The notes beneath the pieces are model-generated. The model was not told the origin of the DNA and searched no databases. It saw nothing but the letters and a program-made list of their open reading frames with translations. Positions 1 through 9,716 of a stretch of DNA of 64,000 nt are shown here, piece after piece (position 1 is the first letter of the stretch; each line of letters opens with the position of its first letter). The position numbers and the translations under genes are program-made. This DNA is from Aerococcus mictus. GTDB taxonomy: Bacteria > Bacillota > Bacilli > Lactobacillales > Aerococcaceae. The stretch lies in NCBI RefSeq assembly GCF_003286595.3, contig NZ_CP132985.1, positions 806,001 to 870,000 of the forward strand. The letters are read 5' to 3'.

Positions 1-99
1 ACATTCTCGGGAGATTCTCAAATGAGTAAAGAAGATAATTTATTTATGCATGAACTTTATAAACAGGGTAAACTAAACAATCCTAACGGTATTAAATAG
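1..99 (+). CDS. C-terminal end of an unidentified protein (partial)
   Basis: The frame is open from the first base and ends at TAG 97-99, giving a 32-residue tail that is polar and ends NPNGIK. An internal ATG at 22 has no clear ribosome binding site, so the gene most likely begins before the window. A strong intrinsic terminator starts 13 bases after the stop, which supports a real gene end. I do not recognise the family. Confidence 0.5.
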   Translation, partial: TFSGDSQMSKEDNLFMHELYKQGKLNNPNGIK

Positions 100-112
100 T
101 TACTATTTAACT

Positions 113-139
113 AGGCACTCATTGATGAGTGCCTTTTTT
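113..139 (+). terminator. intrinsic terminator after the partial gene
   Basis: A perfect 10-bp stem (AGGCACTCAT / ATGAGTGCCT) with a 2-base loop is followed by six T. It separates the upstream gene from the surface-protein cluster. Confidence 0.85.
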
Positions 140-268
140 ATTTAAAAAGACATTAGTGAAAGCTAACACTCAAAAACTGTTTAGTTTGAATAAATATTTT
201 TTGAAAGGGGGAATGCCTTCATTATCTGCCATTGTTGTTGTTACTTTGTTTTTGAATATTTATTTTAT

Positions 269-289
269 GACCACGATATGGTCTTTTTT
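269..289 (+). promoter_or_regulatory. small hairpin with T tract just before the first surface-protein gene
   Basis: GACCA and TGGTC form a short stem followed by six T, about 8 bases before the AGGAGG ribosome binding site of the gene at 310. It could be a weak attenuator in the leader or chance. The 140-309 interval holds no other gene I trust. Confidence 0.25.
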
Positions 290-309
290 ATATTTAGGAG
301 GAAAAAGAT

Positions 310-2436
310 ATGAAATTATTTAATAAATCTGTAGCTGTGTTAACAACTGCTTTAATCTCAACTGGTGTATTTGCTGAAGGTGTGGAAGTTTACGCACAAA
401 CTGTAGAGAATACGCCTACTGAAAACCGCTTAATGCGTGTTGAAGATGAAATGGTTCGAATGAATGAACGTTTATCCAAACTAGAAGCTAATCAAGATAA
501 TTTTAGAAAACGTTTAGATGCTATGCCATCTGGCGAAGAAATTCAAGCCGTGAAAGCTTTAGCGGAAGATAATCAGAAACAGATCAGTGTTGTAAAAGAT
601 AGCTTATCTAAACTTAGTGAAAAAGTAGGTAAGAATGAAGAAGATATTCAAGGTTTAGATGGCCAAGTTAAACAAGTTCAAAATGATTTAAAACGCTTAG
701 AAGATAAAGATCAATTGCTTAACCAAGTCATTCAGGCCATTGAAAAACGTGTAAGTGTTAATGAGGAAGCTATTAAAGCTTTACAGGCAAAGACAGGTGA
801 ATTAGAAAATAAAATTCAAGCTGTCGATGATAAGTATGCTGATAAAACAGATCAACTTCAAAAGGCGATTGATGGTATTAATGGCGAAATTCAATCATTA
901 AAAGACCGTATGTCTAAAGGTGAAGGACGACTTGATGAAGTTGAAAAAGCTATCGCAGATCTCACTAATCGAGTGGGTAATTTAGAAAAATCGTATGCAG
1001 CTTTAGAAGCTCAAGTGAATACGATTGATCAAAACTTAAAGGCTGCTACAGATCGTGTTTCTCAAGCTGAAGAAGCTATCAACCAATTACGTGAAGGATT
1101 AAAAGCTGTTGATGAAAAATATGATGATCATGTGAAAGCAATTAATGATCAATTAAATGCACATGAAGATAAACTTAACGATCTCACCCAGCGCCTTGAT
1201 CAAGCAGAAAAGACCATTCAAGAACATGGTGCTGATATTGATGGTTTAAAAGGGTCAGTTGAAAAATTAGCTACTGACGCTAAGGCATTGCAAGAAGAAG
1301 TTGCTAAAGATAAACAACGATTAGACCAGGTTGAAGCTCGTCTTGGAACTGTTGAAGCAGATGTTAAAGTTGCTAAAGATAAAATTGGTGATCTAGAAAA
1401 ATCTAACCAAGAATTAGCTGGTAAAGTTCAAGCAATCGAAACTGAATATCCTAAAGTTGCTGAAGAGCTTAAATCTCAAATTGATCAAAATAACCAATCA
1501 ATCAACGATCTGAAAGAAAAAGTATCAAAAGCAGAAGAAGGCCTAACTAAACATGATGGTGATTTTGATCGTATTCATAATGAATTGAATACAGTACATA
1601 TTGCAATTCGTGAACTAGACAAGAAAGTATTAGATACTTCAAAACTTGCTGAAACGGTTCAATCAAATAAGGAACAAGTTGATAAAGAAATTAGTGGTCT
1701 AAAAGATGTTATTAAAGGACTGGAAGATAAAGCAAAAACAAACGACGGTTTGAAAGATGAATTACAAAAAGCTAAAGATCAACTTGCTAAAGTAGAAGGA
1801 TCTGTTGGAGAACAGGGGAACGATCTAAAAACAGTAAAAGATAACTTAAATAAGAGTTCTGATACAATTCAACAAATCCAAAATGATTTAGAAAAAGTAA
1901 TGAAAACAGATGAATCACAAGAGAAATCGCAATCAGCGACTGATCAAAAAGTAGAAGAGCAAGGTAAAGACATTCAAGCTTTAAAAGATGAATTAAAAGT
2001 ATTAAAAGATTCTCGAGTTCAACAACAAGATACCTTAGAACAAGATCATAAGCGCATTGAAAATCATTTACCAAGTAATTCTACCCAAAAAACAGAATCT
2101 ATTACTCAAGACAATCAAGATGGGCATCGTATCGTCAACACAGAAGACAATCAAACGACCAGTCAAAATGGATCAGTCGTAACGCCAAATAACGGAAACG
2201 ATAAAACCTCTGAACAAGAAAAGACAGATAAAGAATCCACTACTTCAGATGCTAAAAAGCAAGACACTAAAGAAGAATCTAAAGAAGGAAAGGATAAATC
2301 CCTAGATCAGTCAGGAAAAGGAAAAGCCTTACCAGAAACAGGTATGACTAGCGCGGCTTCTCTAATTGGAGTTGCTGGTGCTGCTTTAAGTTCAGTCGCA
2401 GGGTTTATTTTCTACAAAAATAATAAGAAAAAATAA
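310..2436 (+). CDS. LPETG wall-anchored coiled-coil surface protein (708 aa)
   Basis: A secreted surface protein likely attached to peptidoglycan by sortase. Residues 1 to about 30 form a signal peptide (KLFNKSVAVLTTALISTGVF) without a YSIRK motif. About 40-570 is almost pure alpha-helical heptad sequence (repeated L, I, D, K, E, with motifs such as LKDRMSK and IQSLKD), predicting a long parallel coiled coil. About 575-670 is a Gln/Lys/Asp/Ser-rich wall-spanning linker. LPETG at 674-678, a hydrophobic segment and NNKKK form the sorting signal. The ATG at 310 follows AGGAGG at ideal spacing. It is the first of three related genes and is the simplest, lacking the Ig-like domain of the other two. 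Its C-terminal linker and anchor resemble those of its neighbours, indicating duplication. The ligand is unknown; adhesion or a rod-like spacer role is inference. Confidence 0.85.
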   Translation: MKLFNKSVAVLTTALISTGVFAEGVEVYAQTVENTPTENRLMRVEDEMVRMNERLSKLEANQDNFRKRLDAMPSGEEIQAVKALAEDNQKQISVVKDSLSKLSEKVGKNEEDIQGLDGQVKQVQNDLKRLEDKDQLLNQVIQAIEKRVSVNEEAIKALQAKTGELENKIQAVDDKYADKTDQLQKAIDGINGEIQSLKDRMSKGEGRLDEVEKAIADLTNRVGNLEKSYAALEAQVNTIDQNLKAATDRVSQAEEAINQLREGLKAVDEKYDDHVKAINDQLNAHEDKLNDLTQRLDQAEKTIQEHGADIDGLKGSVEKLATDAKALQEEVAKDKQRLDQVEARLGTVEADVKVAKDKIGDLEKSNQELAGKVQAIETEYPKVAEELKSQIDQNNQSINDLKEKVSKAEEGLTKHDGDFDRIHNELNTVHIAIRELDKKVLDTSKLAETVQSNKEQVDKEISGLKDVIKGLEDKAKTNDGLKDELQKAKDQLAKVEGSVGEQGNDLKTVKDNLNKSSDTIQQIQNDLEKVMKTDESQEKSQSATDQKVEEQGKDIQALKDELKVLKDSRVQQQDTLEQDHKRIENHLPSNSTQKTESITQDNQDGHRIVNTEDNQTTSQNGSVVTPNNGNDKTSEQEKTDKESTTSDAKKQDTKEESKEGKDKSLDQSGKGKALPETGMTSAASLIGVAGAALSSVAGFIFYKNNKKK

Positions 2437-2448
2437 TCAATAATTCTA

Positions 2449-2483
2449 AGACTCTCAACGCTGTATTGAGAGTCTTTTATTTT
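2449..2483 (+). terminator. intrinsic terminator between first and second coiled-coil genes
   Basis: A 10-bp perfect stem (AGACTCTCAA / TTGAGAGTCT), 7-base loop and T-rich tail lie 13 bases after the stop codon. The ribosome binding site of the next gene is only about 10 bases further on, so the second gene needs readthrough or a promoter close by. Confidence 0.85.
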
Positions 2484-2508
2484 TATTGAATATAGGAGGA
2501 AATAAAAT

Positions 2509-5151
2509 ATGGAAAACAAAAATATCTTACGGTTAATGACTAAAAGTGCTTTGCTTTTAAGCGCTTTCTCTGTAGGTGGTGTTTTAGCAGAGAGTGCTGG
2601 AATTAATGTACCGTTACAAACCATCGCTCAAGCAGCTTCAGCTCCTACAATCTGGGGTGTTCATCCAGGTTTAGTAAGCGATGGACAACAATTAAATTTA
2701 TTACATGGTATTGAAGCACATGATGAAACAGATGGGGATATTAGTCGTAATATTAAAGTCTCTCATAATATTGACTATAACAAGAACGGTACATATGATG
2801 TTACTTATTCAGTAACAAACTCACAAGGGCAAACAGCAACAGCAAAAACGACTGTTACTGTTCAATTACCAAACTGGCGACAACAACTCGATCAGCTTGG
2901 ATATCAAGCAAATCGGGTTGAAAATAACTTAAATGAATTAAAAGATAAATTGCCAGATCAAATTGTTAATGAAATCCAACCCCAAATTAAAGGGATTAAT
3001 GATAAAATCCGAGAATTAAGTGAAAAAGATCGCTTATTAGCTGATGATCTTGAAGAATTAAGAGCGCGTATTACTCAAGCAGAAAAGAATATTGATGGGC
3101 TAAAAGGCGCTGACCAAGAGCTAGCTAATAAAATCGGTGATCTAAAAGTTAACTTAGGAAAATTAGGTTCTCAAGTTGACGGGTTACAAAATCAAGTCAA
3201 ACAGCATGAACAACGTTTAGATGATCTTGAACCCCGTATGTTCCGAGTAGAAACAAATCTTGCTTTAACTATTGAACGTGTCGCCTACTTAGAGGAAAAG
3301 ACAAAATGGTTAGAAGATGATCTTCGCTTACTAGAAGGAAAATTCAATGATGAAGCAAATCGTCTTCAAAAAGAAATTGATAGCAATAAAGCAAAAATCG
3401 CAGACCTCAATGGAAAAATTGCTGAATTAAAAGGAGAGGTTGCGAAAAATTCAGGAGATATTGATCAATTATTTAATCGTATCACCCAATTGAATAAGGA
3501 TATTGACGGTATTGAAAATCAATTAAGCAAGCATGGCGCTGAAATTAGCGAATTGTTCACTAAATTAGGTGATTCTGAGGCAGGCTTAAATCATGCTAAG
3601 GATCGTATTAAAGCCTTGGAAGATCAGAATAATCAGTTAGCGGAAAAAGCCAAACAAATTTCTGATCAACTTGGTAATAATAAAGAAGAACTAATGAATG
3701 AGATTAAGGCTAATACTGAAGCTATTCAAGGTCTTAAAGAAAAAGCAAGTGCTTTAGAAGAACAAGCCAATGGTCAAGACAAAAAGGCTGATCAAATTCA
3801 AAAAGGTATTAATGACCTTAACGATGTTATTAATCGATTAGGAGAAAAACTAAATACTAATGGCCAAACGATTGCTTATTTAAATTTGAGAATGAGTAAG
3901 ATCGAAGATGGTCTACAAGGCACTCAAAATGAATTAGTAAAATTGGATGATCAAATCACTAAACTTAATGATCTTATTAATCAATCCAATCATAAAAATT
4001 CTGAGGCATTTAAAGATTTATCTAATCAGATCAATACTTTAGCCAACCAATCAGGTGAGTTAAAGGGTAGAATGACAGGGATCTTAGATAAAATTAAGAA
4101 TAATAATGCTGATTTAGATAAAGTGGCTGATGAAGTAACCGCTCTTGAAAGAGATGCAGAACAACTTAACCAAAAAGCTTCAGTTCAAACCGATCGAATC
4201 AATACATTAGAAAGCACAGCAAATCAACTTCAAAATCAAATTGCTGATGCAGATCAAAAATTATCCTCTCTAGAAGCCGATCAAGCGAAGTTAGAAGAGC
4301 AAGCAAAATCTCTAGAAGGTAAGAGGGATAATGAGAGTCAAGCTCTTAAAGAATTGATTGATAAAAACCGTGACTCATTAGATCAATTAAAAGAACAAGT
4401 GACTTTCTTAAAAAATAATTTTGATAAATTATTAGGAGATCAACATGCTTTGCAAGGCTCTGTTGATAATATTAACGGCGCTTTAGACCAATTACAAAAA
4501 CAAGTCAATAAAATTGCAGATAACGAAGGAAAACTTTTACAAAAAATCGAAGGACTTGAAGATACTGGTAACGAAGTCGAAAAGATTGCTGAAGATATAG
4601 CTAAGAAGATTAAAGATTTAAAAAATGGCCAAGAGGGTATCCAAAAATCAGTCGATCAAACAAATTATCTCACTTCAAAAGATAATAATCCTAATAGTGA
4701 AGATAACAAACAAGAGAATCCTCGATTAACTGAAAATGATAAGGCATCCTTAGATAGTAAAAATAATGAAGATAAGCGCTCTTCAAAAGCAAAAGACAAT
4801 ACTATCCAAGGTAAACAAACTGAAACTCCTAATAATGAACTGAAAAGTAATCAATCTAACGATAAAACCCCTAAACAAGAAAAGGTAGATAAAAAATCCA
4901 CTACTTCTGATGATAAAAAGCAAGACAGTAAAGAAGAATCTAAAGAAGGTAAAGATAAATCCCTTGATCAATCTAACAAGGGTAAGGATAAATCTTTAGA
5001 CCAATCAGGAAAAGGAAAAGCCTTACCTGAGACTGGTACTAAAAACCCGATTTATCTATTATTTAGCGGTTTAGCTGTAGTCGCAATAGCAGGCGTTTTA
5101 TGGGCTATGGGTGTATTTAATAAAAAAGATAAGAAGAAAAATGATAAATAA
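2509..5151 (+). CDS. LPETG wall-anchored Ig-like plus coiled-coil surface protein (880 aa)
   Basis: A secreted wall protein. Signal peptide about 1-43. Residues 46-120 (IWGVHPGLVSDGQQLNLLHG... DGDISRNIKV... YDVTYSVTNSQG) form a bacterial Ig-like domain of the DUF5011/HYR type. About 121-700 is a continuous coiled coil, 700-838 a charged low-complexity linker, and LPETG at 839-843 with TM and KKDKKKNDK tail is the anchor. The linker contains the module KDKSLDQS twice, once shared closely with the upstream gene at DNA level. The hydrophobic anchor segment (NPIYLLFSGLAVVAIAGVLW) differs from that of the first and third proteins, which resemble each other, so the C-termini look shuffled. ATG 2509 follows AGGAGG. 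An adhesive tip on a coiled-coil stalk is inference. Confidence 0.85.
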   Translation: MENKNILRLMTKSALLLSAFSVGGVLAESAGINVPLQTIAQAASAPTIWGVHPGLVSDGQQLNLLHGIEAHDETDGDISRNIKVSHNIDYNKNGTYDVTYSVTNSQGQTATAKTTVTVQLPNWRQQLDQLGYQANRVENNLNELKDKLPDQIVNEIQPQIKGINDKIRELSEKDRLLADDLEELRARITQAEKNIDGLKGADQELANKIGDLKVNLGKLGSQVDGLQNQVKQHEQRLDDLEPRMFRVETNLALTIERVAYLEEKTKWLEDDLRLLEGKFNDEANRLQKEIDSNKAKIADLNGKIAELKGEVAKNSGDIDQLFNRITQLNKDIDGIENQLSKHGAEISELFTKLGDSEAGLNHAKDRIKALEDQNNQLAEKAKQISDQLGNNKEELMNEIKANTEAIQGLKEKASALEEQANGQDKKADQIQKGINDLNDVINRLGEKLNTNGQTIAYLNLRMSKIEDGLQGTQNELVKLDDQITKLNDLINQSNHKNSEAFKDLSNQINTLANQSGELKGRMTGILDKIKNNNADLDKVADEVTALERDAEQLNQKASVQTDRINTLESTANQLQNQIADADQKLSSLEADQAKLEEQAKSLEGKRDNESQALKELIDKNRDSLDQLKEQVTFLKNNFDKLLGDQHALQGSVDNINGALDQLQKQVNKIADNEGKLLQKIEGLEDTGNEVEKIAEDIAKKIKDLKNGQEGIQKSVDQTNYLTSKDNNPNSEDNKQENPRLTENDKASLDSKNNEDKRSSKAKDNTIQGKQTETPNNELKSNQSNDKTPKQEKVDKKSTTSDDKKQDSKEESKEGKDKSLDQSNKGKDKSLDQSGKGKALPETGTKNPIYLLFSGLAVVAIAGVLWAMGVFNKKDKKKNDK

Positions 5152-5175
5152 ACGGTAAAACAAAATATTGAATTA

Positions 5176-5208
5176 AAAGGATAGCTAATAAGGTAGCTGT
5201 CCTTTTTA
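5176..5208 (+). terminator. intrinsic terminator after the second coiled-coil gene
   Basis: A 12-bp stem (AAAGGATAGCTA / TAGCTGTCCTTT, one mispair) with a 6-base loop runs into T's. It lies 25 bases after the stop. Confidence 0.8.
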
Positions 5209-5338
5209 TATTCATAAGCTATTAAATGAAATAGCGTTTAATAATTGATGAAAGTACGTAACTTTTTAGTTCTTAAATGAGGTGAGTGCTATTTTTTAAC
5301 AAATTATTGTAAACATGGAAATTATAAGGAGGAGAAAA

Positions 5339-8300
5339 ATGAAACCAACACAAAAGAAACGTATAAAAATTTATAGTGCGTTAGCGTTAGGGTTATCTGC
5401 TGTACCACTTGTAGAAAGTGTCACAAATACTGCTATTGTAGCCTATGCTGCTGAAAGGCATCCAGCGCTTGATAGATATTACCAAGAACAAGCTAGTCAA
5501 CGTCCAAGAACAATGGATTATTTTAAAACAAACCCCAATGATATTGAGTTAACAAATGTTAGTGTTACTGGACGTCAAAGTGGTCGAAATCGTGTCAATG
5601 GGCATGGAGAAATTGTTGATTTAAAATTAAACTTTAAAGTATCTCCTAATGCCAAGGTAGGGGAACTTTATTTCATTTCATTTGGTTCTGAAGGTCAATA
5701 TCTGAACGGTCATAAAAGTGAACAACCTCTCATTCCTTTACCTTCAGGAGATATTTATGCAGATACGCCTGATGGAAAAGTGAAAATTGGGGAAGCTAGT
5801 GCCCCATGGTCTGCGGTTGGAACGGATGGCGCTAATGATAGCCCTAATAGTATTCCAGAAGGCGGAACGATTGTTGTATTTAATGATAATATTAAAAAAT
5901 ATGACAACGTTCACTTTTCTATTGAAAAGAGCGGAGAAAGTACTTTTGTCACTAGTGTCGATCAAAAACGTGTCGTTTTACCTTATCAAGTAAGGATTAA
6001 TGGAGTCGAAAAAGGCTCACCAGTAAATATTACACGAGATACAGATAAATTATGGACAAATTCAGGGCCGTCGTTTACATATGGAGGTCTTTCCTATGAA
6101 AAAGCTTTACTTGGATTGTCAGTTAACCCTGGGTATAAATTTAGCCGCCAAGGACAAACTTATCATTTTCAAGTAGACTTATCTAATGATTTTGAATTCC
6201 AAAATAATCAAAGAGTAGATCCGCCAGAAAATGCTAGACATGCCTTAAATTTCAAATTTGATTATGTCGAAGCTTATAAATATGGAGATCGCTCATTCAA
6301 AGATGTCTTTAATATTCATAATGTACAAGTTTCCAATAATAGAAGACGATTAACATGGGATGTCACCATCAAAAAAGATATTTCAAGTGATATGAACAAA
6401 CGTTTATGGACATATTACTTTGATATTCCTGATGTGAAAATCAAATCTTTAGATCGAGCTAGAAAAGATCCTAATAGAATGTTACTTCACCTTAATCAAC
6501 CGATTGGTATTAATGTAACAGAGAATGGATCTCAGATATTTAATGGAAAAGTCGATGCTTTAAAATATTCGGATGATGCCTTAAAAGGATTTGGTACACT
6601 AGCAAAACCAGAAGAACCTGTCTTTTCACAAAAAAAACGAGAAGAAAAAGAACCGATTCCGTTTCAGACTTATAAACGATTTAATGAGAAGTTAAAAGGT
6701 ACAGACTATATCGAAGTTCAACCTGGTATTACAGGGGAACGTAAACGCACCATTACTTGGGAAGAAGACTCTACAGGTAATCGTAGAAATAAAAAAACTA
6801 GCGATTGGCAAGTCACAAAACAAAAGCAAGATAGGATTCTAGAATATGGAAAGGATTTCGTTCCTCCTAAAAATGATGATGTAAGACGACAAGACACACC
6901 AATTCCATATGATACGATTCGTATTGAAGAACCTTCCTTACCTAAAGGAGTCGAAAAAGTCGTTCAAGAAGGAGAAGAAGGACTTAAACGTAGAATTGAA
7001 CAAAAATTCCATCCAAGTACCGAATGGATTCTTCAATGGGAAGGAATTGTTAAGGAAAAAGTCGACAAGATCATCCATTATGGAATTCCTCATCCACCTA
7101 ATATTTGGGGTGTTCACCAAACTCAAATTAGTGACGGTGAACGGTTAAACCTCATGCATGGGATTGAAGCTGAAGATATGGAAGATGGCAATTTGAGTGA
7201 TAAAGTAACTGTTGAAGGTGAAGTGGATTATACCAAAGACGGGTCTTATCCTGTCACTTATAAAGTGACGGATTCCGATGGAATGACAGATATTGTTGTT
7301 TCGAATGTGATTGTTAAACGTTTTCCAGCGGAAGAAATGATTAAAGAGTTACAAAATAAATTTAATGACTTACAAAATAATGTCAACAAGTTACCTGATG
7401 AAATTCGAGCTAAAGTCAACGATCGTTTGAAGCCACAATTAGATGGAATTAATGATTCTATTAAAGCCTTAGAAAAAACTGATCCTATTCAACGTCAACA
7501 AGCTGATGACCTTATCAAACGTATTGGGGAAGTAGAAGGCAATATTAATACCTTAAAAGCTGAAGACCAACGATTAGCTAATGAGTTAGGTGATGTTGAA
7601 AAGAGTTTTGAAGGACTTCAAGGCAAAGTCAATGATCTCGGAGATCAAATTACTAATCATTATGATCGTTTACAATCGCTAGAAGCGCGTTTAAGACGTG
7701 CAGAAGAACATACCAATAAGACGATGAGTCGAGTAGATAACTTGTATGAACGCTTAGATGGTTTTGAAAGAGATCTCAAAGGGGTCGATGATCGCTATCA
7801 AGGAGTTTTCAGCCAGCTTAAAGAGCAGATTAATACTAATCGAAAGACCTTAGACGAGTATCACGAAACTTTAAAATCTATAGGTAATGACATTGCTCAA
7901 AATACCAATAATTTAGATAAAGTCAAGAAAACACTTGATGACATGAATTTTAATTTAGAAGGCCTTCAAAAAACAGCTGATCAACAAGACCAACAAATTA
8001 AGGAATTAAAAGGTCGTGTTTCTCAATTAGCTAAGGGGATTCAAGAAGAAACTGAAAAATTAACTCGTCTCGAAGAGCAATCCAAAGGGTTAGGAAACGT
8101 TTTCGATCAGTTGGGAGACCAAGTAAATAAAGACAATGAAGAATTGAAAGCGGCGATTCTTAAGAATCAAGAGAAGATTTCTCAATTAAAAGATCAACTT
8201 CAAAACATTGCAGATAAAACTTTATCTAATGAAAAAGATTTAGCAGCTAGTGAAAAAGAGCTGAGTGATCTTAATGAAAAAGCTTCTCAGTTAGATCAAG

Positions 8301-9553
8301 AGATTACCAAACAAAGTAATCAATTGAATGACTTATCTGTTCATGTTGATAAGAGTGAAGAGAGCTTTTCATCTATTAAAGATCAGTTAAATCAAAAACG
8401 TGGCCAAGCTGACCAATTAGAAAATTATATTAAATCTCTTGACCCTAAATTTGACAGCAAAAAAGAAGAATTCTTAAATCAAATCAATAAGGCGAAAGAA
8501 AAACTCGATGAAGTTGATAAAATGGTTAGTGAAGGTGAAAAAGCAGCTGATCAACAAGATAAAGCACTTGAATTAGATAAAGCTCGATTAGATAAAGCGA
8601 ATGAGCTCTTACAGTCTAGTCAACAAATTTTAGACAACCAAGAAAAACAATTAGAAGTTTTAGAGGCAACTTTTAGCGAATCTGGTCAAGCAATTAACAA
8701 AGTGACCGATCGAATTGATCAACTCAATGGTAAAAAAGAAGAAATTGCAAAAATTCTTGATGAAGTAGAAAACGATTTAAATGATAAAGAATTATCTAAT
8801 GTAGCTCATAAAACTACAGAAGGCATTGAAGCTCTAAAAGAAGAAAGTGATCAATTAAAAGAACTTTCTAATCAAGGCGCTACTCAATCCAAACAACTGC
8901 ACAAAGTTATTGATAATATTGATAAAATCGTCAATAATATGACTAATAATCTTTCCGACTATGCGGAAAACCATGGCAACATGGAAAATAGAACGGAAGC
9001 CGCAGGTGAAAAGATAGAAAAGGCCAAGACGACATTAATTCAATTGCAAGAAAAATTGAAAGCTATTGGTACTGATAATCAAGATGCTAAAGACTCAATC
9101 GATCGATTAGAAGAAACTGAAACTCAAATTGAACAAGAAAACGCAGAACCTGGTTTGATTGAGAAGGTAATTGATACCATTACAAAACCGTTCAAGAAGA
9201 CTAAGCAGGAAAATAATGAAAACGCTGAATCAATGTCTATTGCTAACAAAGATATTAATTCTAACAATCAAGAAAATAAAGCTTCTTTAGACAATAATAA
9301 TGAAAAAAATAGTCAATCTAATGAAGAAAAAGATAAACTTCAATACGATACAGATCAAAATCAATCTAAATCAGAAGATTTAGCTTCAAATAATAAAGAT
9401 AAGACCGATAATTCCTCATCTAAAAATCAACCTCAAAAGGGCAAAGAATTGCCTGAAGCAGGGATTAGTAGTCTAGGATCTCTTATTGGGGTTGCTGGTG
9501 CTACTTTAAGTTCATTAGCAGGTATTTTCTTATATAGAAATGGAAAGAAATAA
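5339..9553 (+). CDS. LPEAG wall-anchored adhesin: N-terminal domain, two G5, Ig-like, long coiled coil (1404 aa)
   Basis: The largest of the three clustered surface proteins. ATG 5339 is chosen over 5315 because AAGGAGG lies just before it and the signal peptide (MKPTQKKRIKIYSALALGL) then starts properly. Order: signal 1 to about 38; about 40-430 a beta-rich domain resembling Gram-positive adhesin A regions; G5 domain about 435-510 (EPIPFQTYKRF... DRILEYG); a second G5 about 517-583 (TPIPYDTIRI... DKIIHYG); Ig-like domain 585-660 nearly matching that of the preceding gene (IWGVHQTQISDGERLNLMHG); coiled coil about 661-1290; Asn/Gln/Lys/Ser-rich linker; LPEAG at 1371-1375 with TM and NGKK. LPEAG instead of LPETG is a variant sorting motif. 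G5 domains in known proteins bind zinc or N-acetylglucosamine; the ligand here is unknown. Confidence 0.85.
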   Translation: MKPTQKKRIKIYSALALGLSAVPLVESVTNTAIVAYAAERHPALDRYYQEQASQRPRTMDYFKTNPNDIELTNVSVTGRQSGRNRVNGHGEIVDLKLNFKVSPNAKVGELYFISFGSEGQYLNGHKSEQPLIPLPSGDIYADTPDGKVKIGEASAPWSAVGTDGANDSPNSIPEGGTIVVFNDNIKKYDNVHFSIEKSGESTFVTSVDQKRVVLPYQVRINGVEKGSPVNITRDTDKLWTNSGPSFTYGGLSYEKALLGLSVNPGYKFSRQGQTYHFQVDLSNDFEFQNNQRVDPPENARHALNFKFDYVEAYKYGDRSFKDVFNIHNVQVSNNRRRLTWDVTIKKDISSDMNKRLWTYYFDIPDVKIKSLDRARKDPNRMLLHLNQPIGINVTENGSQIFNGKVDALKYSDDALKGFGTLAKPEEPVFSQKKREEKEPIPFQTYKRFNEKLKGTDYIEVQPGITGERKRTITWEEDSTGNRRNKKTSDWQVTKQKQDRILEYGKDFVPPKNDDVRRQDTPIPYDTIRIEEPSLPKGVEKVVQEGEEGLKRRIEQKFHPSTEWILQWEGIVKEKVDKIIHYGIPHPPNIWGVHQTQISDGERLNLMHGIEAEDMEDGNLSDKVTVEGEVDYTKDGSYPVTYKVTDSDGMTDIVVSNVIVKRFPAEEMIKELQNKFNDLQNNVNKLPDEIRAKVNDRLKPQLDGINDSIKALEKTDPIQRQQADDLIKRIGEVEGNINTLKAEDQRLANELGDVEKSFEGLQGKVNDLGDQITNHYDRLQSLEARLRRAEEHTNKTMSRVDNLYERLDGFERDLKGVDDRYQGVFSQLKEQINTNRKTLDEYHETLKSIGNDIAQNTNNLDKVKKTLDDMNFNLEGLQKTADQQDQQIKELKGRVSQLAKGIQEETEKLTRLEEQSKGLGNVFDQLGDQVNKDNEELKAAILKNQEKISQLKDQLQNIADKTLSNEKDLAASEKELSDLNEKASQLDQEITKQSNQLNDLSVHVDKSEESFSSIKDQLNQKRGQADQLENYIKSLDPKFDSKKEEFLNQINKAKEKLDEVDKMVSEGEKAADQQDKALELDKARLDKANELLQSSQQILDNQEKQLEVLEATFSESGQAINKVTDRIDQLNGKKEEIAKILDEVENDLNDKELSNVAHKTTEGIEALKEESDQLKELSNQGATQSKQLHKVIDNIDKIVNNMTNNLSDYAENHGNMENRTEAAGEKIEKAKTTLIQLQEKLKAIGTDNQDAKDSIDRLEETETQIEQENAEPGLIEKVIDTITKPFKKTKQENNENAESMSIANKDINSNNQENKASLDNNNEKNSQSNEEKDKLQYDTDQNQSKSEDLASNNKDKTDNSSSKNQPQKGKELPEAGISSLGSLIGVAGATLSSLAGIFLYRNGKK

Positions 9554-9566
9554 TATTATAAATCAT

Positions 9567-9597
9567 GACCCTCAAAGTTAGCTTTGGGGGCTTTTTT
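9567..9597 (+). terminator. intrinsic terminator after the third coiled-coil gene
   Basis: A 9-bp stem (CCCTCAAAG / CTTTGGGGG, one G-T pair) with loop TTAG is followed by six T. Confidence 0.85.
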
Positions 9598-9647
9598 ATA
9601 TTTTCTCAGTAATTTAATTGTTCAAAAGTAAGAAATTAACATCATTT

Positions 9648-9675
9648 AAAGGGTAGCAAGATCTTGCTATCCTTT
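9648..9675. repeat. 28-base near-perfect palindrome before the AAA+ gene
   Basis: A dyad centred on AAGATCTT pairs over 14 positions with one G-T pair. It lies between the upstream terminator and the ribosome binding site of the gene at 9717. It lacks a T run, so it could be an operator or an RNA stem in the leader. Confidence 0.45.
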
Positions 9676-9716
9676 GTAGGATGCTAATCTCAAATAGATC
9701 AAAAAAGGAGGATAAC

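Noticed and set aside
129..323. 64-codon ORF before the first surface-protein gene
   Set aside because: It begins inside the terminator hairpin at 113-139, has no ribosome binding site and overlaps the next gene.
310..9553. Phage tail fibre or tape-measure origin of the long coiled coils
   Set aside because: Each protein has a signal peptide and an LPXTG-type sorting signal, and no phage gene is near.
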